Assembly (NCBI GenBank): GCA_037039925.1
Contig: JAXRKP010000927.1
Coordinates: 12,501-76,500 of the forward strand
From: Doris montereyensis
Lineage: Eukaryota > Mollusca > Gastropoda > Nudibranchia > Dorididae
Length of the DNA: 64,000 bases
Direction: 5' to 3'
The translations under genes and the position numbers were made by a program. Shown piece after piece: positions 44,006 to 57,900 of the stretch. Under the pieces are notes generated by a model that had not been told where the DNA came from, searched no databases, and saw only the letters and a program-made list of their open reading frames with translations. Each line of letters starts with the position of its first letter. Within the stretch, counting starts at the first letter, position 1.

Positions 44006-44470
44006 AAGCTCCTATCCTCAACTCTGGATGGGAACTGTTCTTTACTTTCTCTTCGTGCATATAGGATAGAACAAGACTGGATGGTGAGAGTTTAGGCGGT
44101 TGTTTCCCTTGATCTGTTTGTTATACTTATATGGCTTGCTTTGTATTGGTTGTTGATGGTGTGTGTGTGTGTTCGTGTGTGTGGAGGGGGGGGGGGGGTG
44201 AACAGGATTCTGTGTGTATTTCTTCGTTGTTGGAGACGTTCTGTGAAGACAGGGAGAAGAGGGTTTTTTGTTGTTATTCATCCCAGTCCAGTGTGCGCAA
44301 TGATTTTCACGGCTCGTTGGAAGGTTTGTGTATGTGTGTACATGGGTGTGTGTGTGTGTGCTCGTGTGTTTATGTTCACATTTAGAACTGAGACGATATT
44401 TATATCATGCACATGAGGAAATCATTCAATTCCTCTGTCTCTGAAAGTAACAAGATTTGGTCCTCCGTGT

Positions 44471-45250
<780 letters not shown>

Positions 45251-45284
45251 AGATGAGGGTGGGGGCAGATAATTTCTCACGCTT

Positions 45285-45412
45285 TCTTTGTATTATTGAA
45301 AGTATGAGGTGACCTCAGTGCCATTTAAGGGGAAAATCAAGATGAAAGATAAGTGAAAGAGCGAAGGGAAAGGAGAAAAAAACTTACCAGCAGCATCTGC
45401 CGCCAACCATTC
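45285..45412 (-). mobile_element. Repeat family 4 copy, partial
   Basis: GAGGTGACCTCAGTGCCATT, AGATGAAAGATAAGTGAAAG and ACTTACCAGCAGCATCTGCC: diverged but same order. Follows the GA satellite ending near 45250. Confidence 0.6.
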
Positions 45413-45825
45413 ATTCATCCATCCATACTAAGCAGTCAAAATAAAGAAGCAGTATCGAACGGAAACCTACACAGTAAGGCCCACTCATACCGCAATCAAT
45501 GTCAAGACAAAAGTTGAACGAAGCTACTCTCCAAGTAACGAAAATAACAATAATATTTTATTCACTTCACTTCTATATATAAATAAAGGATATAAAGCAT
45601 TACATAAATGGATCGATAATCCCTTTCACCAAACTACGTATGATTTACCCTTAGTCAGGTTTAATGTAAATATGTCGCTTAAATATTCATATAATATAAC
45701 TAATAAACCTACAGTTACACGTAAATAATTTTGCGTCTCCAAATTCCGCCTTTTTATGTTCACTGAACCATTTGATTACACAAGCCTACTCACCATAAAA
45801 ATGTTCCTGATCGATACATGAAAAA

Positions 45826-46085
45826 TTCCACGCCCCACAGAGCCGGAGCTTATCCCGATTTCTATAACGTGAAGCAGAACAGGTGATAATAATCACCTCC
45901 TGGCCAAGACTTTTACTTCCAAGCTAGTGTTTGTACCCATTTGCACCTGGGTAGAGTGGGGAAATGTGTGTTGTTAAGTGTCTTTCCCAAGGAACACAAT
46001 GTCAGACATAACTTTACTAGGAATACTAGGATTCGAAATCATGATCCCCAGTCCAGCAGCCTAACGGCTCGGCCATCAACGCCAC
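45826..46085 (-). mobile_element. SINE family 2
   Basis: Reverse copy: GAGCCGGAGCTTATCCCG...CACCTGGGTAGAGTGGGG...AGGATTCGAAATCATGATCC...ACGGCTCGGCCATCAACGCCAC. The reverse complement of the last block is a tRNA-Leu/Ser-like head with box A (TGGCCGAGCCGTTAGGC) and box B (GATTTCGAATCC). Confidence 0.82.
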
Positions 46086-49000
46086 AACCGATATAAAAGT
46101 GAAAAATAGTTGAAATTATTTGGATTGCATTGGCAGATTTATTAAAAAGATAATTGAAGCAACTTTCACCCGTATTTTTATCTCCGAAATATAATTTCGA
46201 CATTTTTTTGATTGTGTTAGTATTAAAATGTTTTATTTTTCTCTCAATAATGATTACAAAAAACCCCGACCATTTAATTAGAGTAGTTAACACATGTAGT
46301 TTTAAGTGAAGGAGGCCGTGACTTCTCAAGGGATTTTGTTAGCAGCACAATGATGAGACTATGAGTGACTTGAGAAGGGGAGGAAAATGCCAAAAATGAT
46401 TTACATCAAATTGGGACAAAAAGGGAGGCAATTGCAAACAAAAGTGGGGCACAATGAATTGGAATGGCATAAAGTGATAAAAACCCTTTGACACAATTTG
46501 AATTGTAACACCTACCTTCCCCTCATGGCTATTATCACAAGAAGCTATGGCAATGTGACATGTTATGTGAATTAACACTTCATGGACAAATTTATTTGCC
46601 TTCATGGAAGTAACTTGGCAAAAAATTCAAAGAGCATAAGCTCATTAACAATGCAACTATTTTAACTTAGTTATTAAAGCATATCTATTTTAAATCTTCC
46701 TTAATTTAATTATCAATGCATCCATTTCAAATCTCCCTTGAAATAAAGCATGTTTTTACCAGTACATACAATAATTCTCGAATCATTCAACCTAAAACCT
46801 ATTCTGATGTAGATGGGGAGGGGGGGGAATTCATGTCATTCTGGAAGAGAACACAAATCTTTTCCTCACTCACAATAACAAACATAACTTTGATGTTTGT
46901 TTCTTCAAAACAATTTTCACGCATATGATTTCCATATGAGGGAGGGAAGTAGTATGTTGCAGGGGAAAAACAAACTTTCATAAAAGGTAATAACAAAAAC
47001 AAGTCTGTGAGTAAGATAACATTTGTAAGATTTGTTTAACAAAAAGGGTTCAACAAAAGGTGGTACGGTACATTTCTGGTACAAATCTGATTAAATCAAT
47101 GATAATTAGAGCTTCAACTTAGTAAATTTGAGTCACAATGAGAAAGAATGGCCTGGAGCTCCTTCTCGGCATGACAGTCAACAGGACTGGAATCTTTTCG
47201 CTTGAAGACTAACAGCAAATCTGCCTCAGCAATGGGGAAGCGAGTCGTGGCATTAAAAAAGAGGGAAGGGGGAGGGGTTTCCTCTATATCCATTGTATCT
47301 AGAAGGTTCTCTGATCACAATGGAATTAAGCCGCAGGTATCCATAACTGGCCTCTGCCACCTGAAGCTAAGCAAGCGTTGATGGTTGCCGTTTCAAGGTC
47401 TCTTTAGAGTGCAAATGATCCAGGTCCCATTTTAGAGAGAGAGAGAGAGATAGAAAGAGAGAGAGACAAAGAGACAGAAAGAAAGAAAGACAAAGAGAGA
47501 GAGAGAAAGAGAGAGAGTCGCAAAGACAGAAAGAAAAGATATGATTGTCACAACACAGAAAATCTGGACTCTGATATATTATAAGAAGATAGAAACAAAC
47601 ATTCTCGTTATTTTTCACCATCAATGATGATTTCTGAAAAAGAAGAAAGGTAAAATATCAGAAGGGATTCAGAAAAAAGAAATGCAAAAGATAAAATAGA
47701 TTAGACAAGAAGTGAAAGAAAAGAAAAAAAGCAAACCCATCGTGTAGAATCTACAGATCAACAACTTTGCCTAAGGAAGACTAATAAAAATTGAAGCAAA
47801 GACGCCTAAGCCAAACTGGAGCAGATGAATGAAATTTTCGGGCAACGATCCTCTATCAGCAAACAGAAAAACAACAGATAGTAAGAAGAGGTTGAGCAAT
47901 GTGTCAACAAGAAAACAAAGTTCTTGTGTGACATCGATTAACGATCACAAAGGCAACAGTGACATATGTCATCAGTAATAACAACGAATGAGCTAATTAT
48001 TTTAACTCTACTGGCTCATCTTTTTATCATCAGTATGGTACCTTTGTTCTCCAGTTTGTTGATGAAATGCATGCCATCCAAAATTTCCACCCTCCTGTCC
48101 TGTTTTATTTAGGCCTCTTTGCTCTAACTCTTGTGATTAGTCTTCCTGATTAACTATCTCTCTATTGCAGTATCACTCATTTTTATATACCAAGCACCTC
48201 AGAAACACTTCAATAACATTATTATAGCCTTCATGATACAACTTTGTTATTGAAAAAATAATTGAATCTTAGATATATCTCGAAGACACAATATTGCTGC
48301 CGACTTCATAATTATGACATCTGAATGATGACAAATGAATTTAACAAAAATAATTTGCAACCTGTGACTTATTTACTGTAAGCAAGATAAGGTTGTACCT
48401 CTACTGAGTGTGGCATTTTGCGTTTTTCAACTTTTAAACTTTAGCAGCGTGTACAGATGTTATGTAAATTTGTTTGTTCATCATTTTATGTTCATGGTGA
48501 TAAAGGCAACAAGACTATTTACAAATCTATATAAAATCTAATATAATGTACAGTTAAACCTTCAAATTCGAACAACGCAAATGACACTCAGTGGCAACAG
48601 AGCCTTATGGATCTCAGGTCTTGAACTGTGTGAGGTACTACAGGCACAGTCATCCAGCAGACAAAATAAGAAGTGAAGAAAATGTGGTGGCTTCTGTTTG
48701 TGTAGTGACAGCCATTGACTGATTTGTAACTAGTGTTACGCATCCCAATAAATACTATATCTTAACATTAAATTAAGTAAGACAAATTGATATCAAGACT
48801 TGACACACATTCTATTAAGTGCAAAAGCTAAACGAAATGGCTTGGGATTTCAGTTCATACAAAAGACCCTCTGACTTGTTCCTTATGTGGAAATAATTCC
48901 ATATTGTAAAAATTCCAATTGAAAAACATTGCAGGACTTCGAGCACAGCACAATTTCTCGTGGCATGTTATCAAACAGAAATCACTTTGCCCGTGTCTGT

Positions 49001-49592
49001 AAAAAAAGGATAAAATATGCACATTGTTTGTCTATATTTTGTTGGATTTTCTTTGTTCTATTCAAACAATGACCTGAGTGTTGATTTCACCACTGGGAAA
49101 AATGATTTTAACTTAAGAGATTCATATAAATCTTAATATGACAGGTAAAAAAATTGCACGCCGCACAAAAAAATTAAAAATAATGATTGAATCATTGCAA
49201 CAATAAATATTATAATGTAAAATAAATACATCGACAGAGAATAACATTAAGCTTGAAAAAAGAAAATAGGACACTACGCAAATTTAGCATTCTTTGATTG
49301 GGCACAGCACCAGCAGCACAGCTTAAAGCCATAATTATATGTGAAACTAGCACTACTAGCAGACACAAACACACTGATGCTTCAAAATGAAAAAAAACCC
49401 CAAAACAAACAAACAAATGAACAGAAAACGTCACTGACTTAATATGTTTTCAAGATAATTAAGTATGAATATAAATAACAAATACATGAAAAGTAAATAA
49501 AATGGCATCTGACACAGACACATCTGAGCTGAGAGTGTCAGCTTTCACTGCCCAAAACACCAGCAGAGATGTCACCGCTGTTCGCCGGCATT
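46086..49592. other. AT-rich region immediately 3' of DNPEP
   Basis: Lies just downstream of the DNPEP stop at 49593 and is mainly unique. The proximal part should contain the DNPEP 3'UTR. No other coding frame is supported. Confidence 0.45.
47434..47520. repeat. GA/GAAA-rich tract
   Basis: GAGAGAGA with AAAGA and CAGAAAGAAAG interruptions. Confidence 0.85.
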
Positions 49593-49640
49593 TCAAAAAT
49601 TGAGAGATGCTTGGACAGCTGGGTAATTACGGAAGAAACT
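49593..49640 (-). CDS. DNPEP: DNPEP last coding exon (48 nt, [14 protein letters not shown] stop)
   Basis: After acceptor ATCTCCAG the sequence reads [15 protein letters not shown] and TGA in phase 0, in line with the GFFE-FPS end of mammalian DNPEP. It sits about 4.8 kb downstream of the previous exon across an intron containing a SINE and two minisatellites. The very short length makes the call dependent on phase and on the FF-x3-P pattern. Confidence 0.8.
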   Translation of the reverse strand, partial: SFFRNYPAVQASLNF

Positions 49641-52600
49641 CTGGAGATAAAGAAAGGGGAAAAAACGATAAAGGAAAGTGTAGTCAGCCATGCTTCACAT
49701 AACTAAGTATCGAACATGGCATATTGTGGTAAGAGTACAAGGGGAAAAGAAAGACAACCGATGAAATGAACCAATGAGACAAGGACTTTTGGGGGAAAAG
49801 GAGAAATTTTCATTTGATTTGATTTACACACATCCACAACTAAGGTTATCTCAGGGGTTTTGGTAGAATTTAAAATTTTGCCCAGACTGCCTTGTAAACA
49901 GCCAAGGGATCTTTAAAGTGCACAGTGTTGTGATCTGCATATGGGACCTACTTCCTATTGTCCGTCTCCGATGGGACTAGGTGTCGATCCACCTACCTGG
50001 ACCAGGAGGGTAGATTTTACTTGAAAAAAACTCCAATAAACTATTTCCTCTGTCGGCGGGGCTCAAACCCACGACCTTTTGGTTCAGAGACTGACACCTC
50101 ACCTCTGGACTATCGAGTCCCCCGGAAAAGGAGAGAAGAAAGGGTCTGATTCATGGCGTCATGTAGCATGATGTAGGCATGGGCACTGATCGCCTTCCGG
50201 TTGATCATGAGCAGCAAACGATCAAATCACCTTCATGACTGTGATCGAACACTCGGAACAATGATCATGGTCACAGCGTCGCACATTATCAAAGTTTCGC
50301 ACATGTTCAAATTTTCGATGCACTACGCACAATAATATGATCAACGCTTCGATGCTTCATGTTCTTAATCACACTACACAGCCAGACAAGAATGCGGCTA
50401 GGGAGAGGGAGAGAAGAGAGGTTGTGACTGGGACTGGACTGGGGGCACCGACTTTCGAGGTTCTAACCAGGAATTAGTCCCTATTAAATGATCCTTGTTG
50501 CTCAAAATTACATAGCTATTTTAGACATGGTTAAACCGATACCTTGGCAGAGCCCCGTCACGTTTTTTCTTCATTCCCGTCACCCCAACCGACGGAACGA
50601 GTGAGCCGTGACTTTCAAAGAAACGTAGTCTTCCCCCTCTCAGCCCAGGCCCACCCTCCCCCAACCCCGCTCCATCTCTTTTACACAATACAGTACTATC
50701 ATCTCGCCCCATTTTCCTGTCGTCACAGTCCAAAAACGTGGCTGATCACCGATCACAACCAGGAGCAATCAAGCAGGCATTTATTTGATAGTGGTATATT
50801 CGGTGGCAGCTCTTTTTACCTTCAGTTTGGGATTAGAACGAATGTAATGTAGTTTGCTCGATGCTACAAGCCATTGAGTAGATTTTTTAAATCAAGGTAT
50901 CGATAGGTGGCTGTTAGTTTCACTTTTAAACTGGGATTATAAGGAATTAATGTAGTCGGAGACTAATGTGTTGAATGTATCGGCAGATGAATTTGCTCAA
51001 TGCTTGAGCATCGAAATTGTGATAAGGAAGCCATGATCATGAGCGATCGAGTAATTCTCGAGGCTCGCCCAGGCCTAGCGTCATGTATCATCAACAGGTA
51101 ATGTTTAATTTCAAACGTGAAACCACATTAATCATCAGCATGTTGTAGCTGTTAATATCAAACTTGACATAATTGTAATTGTAGTCATTAAAAGTATTGA
51201 ATTCTTTTACTCTAGTTTTTCCCTTTTGAAATTTCTTTTCTTTTCAATGTATTTGTTGGTGTATGCTTTATTTTCACTACAACAAATGAAGGATCAAAAC
51301 CCTTTTTTTTCTCTCTTTTCTTAAAAGAATGTAGACAGATATGTGAGTGTGAGGTTTCTGTATTATTGAAAAAAAGGAGATAAGCAATATCATCACTGCG
51401 GAGGTAGGGTGAAATCCTATACAGTGTGGAGCTCAATTACAACGGGACTGTTGGATCTGGGAATGGGAGGGAAATCCCGTAGTAGCCGAGTCCCATTGTA
51501 ACCATGTATACAACAACAACATTATGAACAACTGTAGACAGACACAATGCTATCCATGGCGAGTGTCAACTTTGATTAAAGACACCGCAGTGCTGGCAGG
51601 CGCACATTCCGAGGTGTCTCAAACCGTTCCAGTCTCCCTCAATGTTTGTGTTAACCCCGTTTTTTGGTCTGTTTGTTTGTTTAATTGAAATTTACCCTGT
51701 CCACCATTGCAGTGATCTCAAAGTGAATCAGGAAGAGACAGAAAGATGAAAGATAGGCGAAAGAAGGAAAGGAAAGAAATAGGACCTACCAGCAGCACCC
51801 GCCAACTGCCCGCTGTTAACCCCAAAACAGTCTACATGACATGCAAGTTGATATCACTATTATCATACACACACACACATAGACAAACACACACAAGAGT
51901 GAGAATAGTAGAGCGATGTACCTTTCCTAAGAGTACAACATTGTGAGAGAAAAAACCCACCTGTACCAGCTGTGGGATTTGAACCAGTGTAGTCGTGATT
52001 ACAAGCTCACAACACTACATTCCAGCTACAACACTTCAATAACATTATTACAGCCTACATGATATGTAGATGTAGCCTATGTAGTAGCCTACATGATATA
52101 TACATGTAGTATGTATTATGTGTGTCTAGCCTACATGATATATACATGATATATACATGTAGTAGCCTATGTAGTATGTGTATCTAGCCTACATGATATA
52201 TACATGTAGTAGCCTATGTAGTATGTGTATCAGCCTATGTACATGATGTGTATATACACATGTAGTAGCCTATGTAGTATGTGTATCTAGCCTACATGAT
52301 ATATACATGTAGTAGCCTATGTAGTATGTGTATCTAGCCTACATGATATATACATGTAGTAGCCTACATGATATATACATGTAGTAATGTAGTATGTGTA
52401 TCTAGCCTACATGATATATACATGATAGACAGCCACGTAGTATGTGTATCTAGCCTACATGATATATACATGTAGAAGCCTACGTAGTGAGTATGTGTAT
52501 CTAGCCTACATGTACATGTAGATTTGTATCCAGCCTACATGTACATGTATAGTGTAGCCTATGTAGTATGTGTATCTAGCCTACATGATATATACATGTA

Positions 52601-54904
52601 GTAGCCTATAGTAGTGTATCTTACATGATATATACATGTAGTAGCCTATGTAGTATGTGTATCTAGCCTACATGATATATACATGTAGTAGCCTATGTAG
52701 TATGTGTATCTAGCCTACATGATATATACATGTAGTAGCCTATGTAGTATGTGTGTCTAGCCTACATGATATATACATAGGCCATAACATGTAGTACGTG
52801 TGTCTAGCCTACATGATATATACATTCCTAGAAGCTAGCTACGTAGTATGTGCGTGTCTAGCCTACATGATATATACATGTAGAAGCGTAGTATGTGTCT
52901 AGCCTACGGCGGGTGTCACAGGAGAGCACCAATCCAACAGTTCCTTCTTAGTATTTAAAATTTTTTTTTTCAGAGCTTTTCACGTCAATGAGAATTATTT
53001 TTCCCCTTGATAGACAGTGTGCATTTCTTTTTCAACACAAAATCCCGCTGTAGCCTTGTAGGGCATCGGTGGATGCCGTTCTTAGCATGTCTATTTGATA
53101 TAGCTTATATAGAGATTAACTCATAGTGATAGACTACCATTGTCGCATGGGTGCGTCTGCTACACTTATGCCATATAGTACAATTGTCGCACATGTGCGA
53201 TCATAACATTGCCGAGCCATAACTATAGATTGCAGCATGGAGCATCTTCTAGGCTTATTGTTCTACTTCCGTTGCATACCGGAACGAGCTCGCTAGCGTG
53301 AACGGTTGATTTTTAAATTATTTTTTTACTGCTGGCAGTGCAAGCCTTCGACGTAACCCATTTTCTGGTGTTTACAAACAACTACTACCACTGGCACTAC
53401 AAGCAGATCTACAAGTTACAAACAACTACTACCACTAGCACTACAAGTAGATCTACAAGTTACAAACAACTACTACCACTAGCACTACAAGTAGATCTAC
53501 AAGTTACAAACAACTACTACCACTAGCACTACAAGTAGATCTACAAGTCAGAGACACCACAGACCGCACTGTTTTCAATCACTTTACTGGCTCATCGTTT
53601 TCCAATCATTGTTTTCATCTATTTATTGATGGAAGTAGTGTATTGTGTGAATGGTGTCTCCACCCCAAAAAGATTTTAGTTTCTCAATGTCACCCTTTCA
53701 CTCATCCCCATTCAGATAAACCAATGACATATAGCTGACTTTTATTGGTGCCAATATAAAGTTTGATCTCTTATAAACACTGTGTTTAAAAAATGAAGAG
53801 AAAATAATAACAAATAAAAAAGTTACGAATTTTTTAAACCACCCTACTTTCTTGGTTACCCATGCCATAGCCTTGTGTCGGACCTTGGGTAGTCTATGAG
53901 TTAAAACAGGATTTGAAAAGGTCCCCGTGTAACCGAGATCTCACTGTATCCCCACATACGCCGCTGTAGTTGAGCTCAGCTGTATATCTTCTTTCTTTTA
54001 TTTTAGACATGAATAATAATAATAATCATAATTGATTTATATAGCGGCTTGCTGTCCACATTAAAAATGCTCAGTGGCGTTTTACAATAATTTAGAGACT
54101 GTAATAAGAGAAAACAATCTCAGAGCATTGAAAGAATAAGCATTAAAACATAGATGAAAGACAAAGTAAAGTACATGTATAATATAAAACATTTATGTCT
54201 CATTATTTAAACGCCTCTTTGAAATGTTCAGTTTTTAGACATCTCTTAAAAGAATTGAATGATTGTGATGACTTTGTTGAGGGAGACAATTTATTTAAGA
54301 CAATACGAGCTGCAGTACTAAAACACGTAAAGAGAGTTTTTATAAGTCAAAAATGGATAATAATAATAATAATAAAAAGAAAACAACCCCAGTTAAAGAC
54401 TTTAACAAAAAGCCCTGTATTGAAATAATGGCTCAAACCTTGTAGAGCTGAATGGCATAGTAAACATCTGTGGTGCTTCCCATCTCACGGATAGAGTGCA
54501 TGCTGAACTGGGGGCACCCACGTCAATGGTCTGCAGACCTAACTTGGCAGACATGATCGGGCCGATGGTTGAGCCGCAAGCTGAATCGTTGCGCACAACA
54601 AAATCCTACAAAGATAACATGATGGGGGAAACAAATTATTCTTTGTTCTAACTCAGCAATTGTCAAAAGTAAGTTACCAGATTGCCAGGGTAAAATTGCA
54701 TACTTTAGTAGCAGGGTCAAGAAAATCAATAATTGTAGTCTTATTATTTGAAAAAGCATAGGAAAAGTACACATTTCTTAAATTTCTAGCGAGAAAAAAA
54801 TGTTGCTGATATATGACCTTGGCATTGGGCATAATTGACCGTGATCTTAATATCGCACAGTTTAGCCCCTTCAATCTGTATTTAAAATGTCCCCTTGTGG
54901 GATG

Positions 54905-54938
<34 letters not shown>

Positions 54939-57900
54939 GTTCTTCTTCTTCTTCTTATTATTATTCCCAAAATATGAAATAGCCAAAATGTAGCCCATTC
55001 ACTTCTCTTTCCAGCAGCACCAAATACTGATCATTTAGATGCAACCATCAATAATCAATTAGATACAACGATTTTGTACAAAGTTCTAAAGCTATTTTTA
55101 TATACAATGGATGATGTCGTCAATGCCTAAACTGGATTATCTACACATTATCTTCTTAGGAGAAGTTTTTGATCAACAACATTATGAAGCATTTCACTTA
55201 GTAAATAAGATAAGATAAGATAAGATAAAATAAGATAAGATACCCTCTATTGATCCTTAAACAAGAAATTACATTGTGTTTGTTGACATAATGCTCACAA
55301 AGAATAATCACAACAGAAATATTAATTAACATAATATAAAAATACTTCATACTCTCTTTCATTCACTCATAGGCCTCTCACTCTCGTATTGTTTAAGATG
55401 TAATAAAGAATTATTTTTTTAAACCACCACCAAAAAAAAAAACCGTATCACAACTTTCAAGTTTATGTACCTGCAAAGGAACATCTACTTTAGCAGCAAT
55501 TTCTCTCAGTATGGCAGCAGTGATGCTAGTTGTAGCGTAGCGTTGGTTGGAATTGAATTTAAGAACAATCCCCTGTGGAAAATTTAAAAAAAGCAATGGA
55601 ATTAACATGTTATAAGAACTTATTTAGTGGCGTCTGTGGCCGAGTGGTGAGGTCCCGAGTTTGAATCCTAGCAAAGCTAACATTCGACGTTGTGTTCCTT
55701 GGGAACGACACTTAACACGTACTTTCCCCATTTTACCCAGGTGCAAATGGGTACAAGCACTAGCTTGGGAGTAAAAACCTACATCAAACTAGTGTTCTGG
55801 CCAGGAGGTGATTATTGTCACATGTTCCGCTTCACGCTATAAAAACTGGGATAAGCTCCTGCTCTATGGGACGTAACGGCCTTGAAGGACTTTTCTAAGA
55901 AATTATTTCCTTCAGGTTTAAAAACCTTTAAAATAAATGTTCTCCATCATAAATACAATAAATGTTCATATTCTATAAAACTTATATTCTTTTCCAACAG
56001 AATATAATATCTATAACTATAACAGAGGTGCCAAATTTCAAAGTACTAGGGTTACACAGGTAGGTGTGAATGGTACTAGGGTTACAGAGTACACAGGTAG
56101 GCATGAATGGTACTAGGGTTACACAGGTAGGCATGAATGGTACTAGGGTTACACAGTACACAGGTAGGCATGAATGGTACTAGGGTTACACAGGTAGGCA
56201 TGAATGGTACTAGGGTTACACAGGTAGGCATGAATGGTACTAGGGTTACACAGGTAGGCATCAATGGTACTAGGGTTACACAGGTAGGCATGAATGGTAC
56301 TAGGGTTACACAGGTAGGCATCAATGGTAGGGTTACACAGGTAGGGGTTACACAGGTAGGCATGAATGGCATGAATGGTAGGCTGAATGGTCACACAGGT
56401 AGGCATGAATGGTATTAGGGTTACACAGCATGAATGGTACAGGGTTACACAAGTAAGCATGAATGGTATTAGGGTTACACAGGTAGGCATGAATGGTACT
56501 AGGGTTACACAGGTAGGCATGAATGGTACTAGGGTTACACAGGTAGGCATCAATGGTACTAGGGTTACACAGGTAGGCATGAATGGTACTAGGGTTACAC
56601 AGGTAGGCATCAATGGTATTAGGGTTACACAGGTAGGCATGAATGGTACTAGGGTTATACAGGTAGGCATGAATGGTACTAGGGTTACACAGGTAGGCAT
56701 GAATGGTACTAGGGTTACACAGGTAGGCATCAATGGTACTAGGGTTACACAGGTAGGCATCAATGGTATTAGGGTTACACAGGTAGGCATGAATGGTATT
56801 AGAGTTACACAGGTAGGCATGAATGGTACTATTCTGACTTGTTGATTATAAAATCTGTTAAAAATGATGAATGAAAATTATACTCAAGCATGGGGAAGCA
56901 GTGAAATTTTCAATAATTAAACTCCACTTTTGGTGGAAAAATTCCTCAAATTAAAACGATCTTTGGATCATTTAGAACCTACACTCAAAGCATAGTTTTT
57001 CTCAGTGGCCAGTCAACAAAGGCTTTGGCGAACAAATAACAACCCACCCATATTATATATAGATATCTATGGTTCATGACATCGTAATTCCATGTATTAA
57101 ACTATAGGAGGTGACAAAAGTTTGCATAGTAGCAGTACTCTTTAAAATACGTTTTTGTTAGGCTAGAAAAACAGAAAAAGAAAATGAAAAATACTGCTTT
57201 TGTTTTCTCTTCTTGTTGCTTCATTTCCTTTTGCATCAGTTGGATTTAAGAGTGTCTAATGATAACTTCTTTCAGAGAGAAAAATTAGCCTTGTGTTTTT
57301 TTTCAATCTTCTCTCTTTCAGATAGAAAAATTAGCCTTGTGTTTCTTCAATCTCCTACATGACTAAATAAAGATGGATTTATAGTCCGGGTCCCCACACA
57401 AGTGCAGGCTCACCGACTGTACATCATTTCATTCAAAATCCTCAACTCTCGGGGGGTGGGCGAAGCATACAGTACACAAGCCTGTTAGGCTTTTCGTACT
57501 AACACTCAGAAAGGATATTTCTATATCTGTAGTTGGGTACTCATTCACACCTGAATCAAGTGAGGAAATTAGAGTGAAGTACCTTTCCTACAATTACAAC
57601 GTTGTGAAAAAACCCTCACCTGTGCCAGCCGTGGGGTCGAACAAGTGTTGTTGTGATTACCAGCTCACAACACTACAGTTCAGCTACAACGCCTCAATGC
57701 ATAAATATCAAGAGGCCAAATAATCAAACAAAAATTTGCACTTTTTCAAAATGAGGGCGATGGTACTCGTGGTTTAAATTTATACCTGAAAATATTTGTG
57801 TTTCTTCACGAGGCTTCTTTTAGTATCGGATAGGCTTAAATCACAGCTCAACAATTTTCTACGGCTTTACAGCTGTGCCATATCCCCAAACGTGTATTAC

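Noticed and set aside
47350..47395. 5S rRNA-like words (GAAGCTAAGCAAGCGTTGATGG)
   Set aside because: Resembles the 5S internal promoter over about 20 bases only; the rest of 5S is absent.
53338..53526. Tyr/Thr-rich open frame
   Set aside because: Translation of the 44-bp minisatellite in a DNPEP intron.
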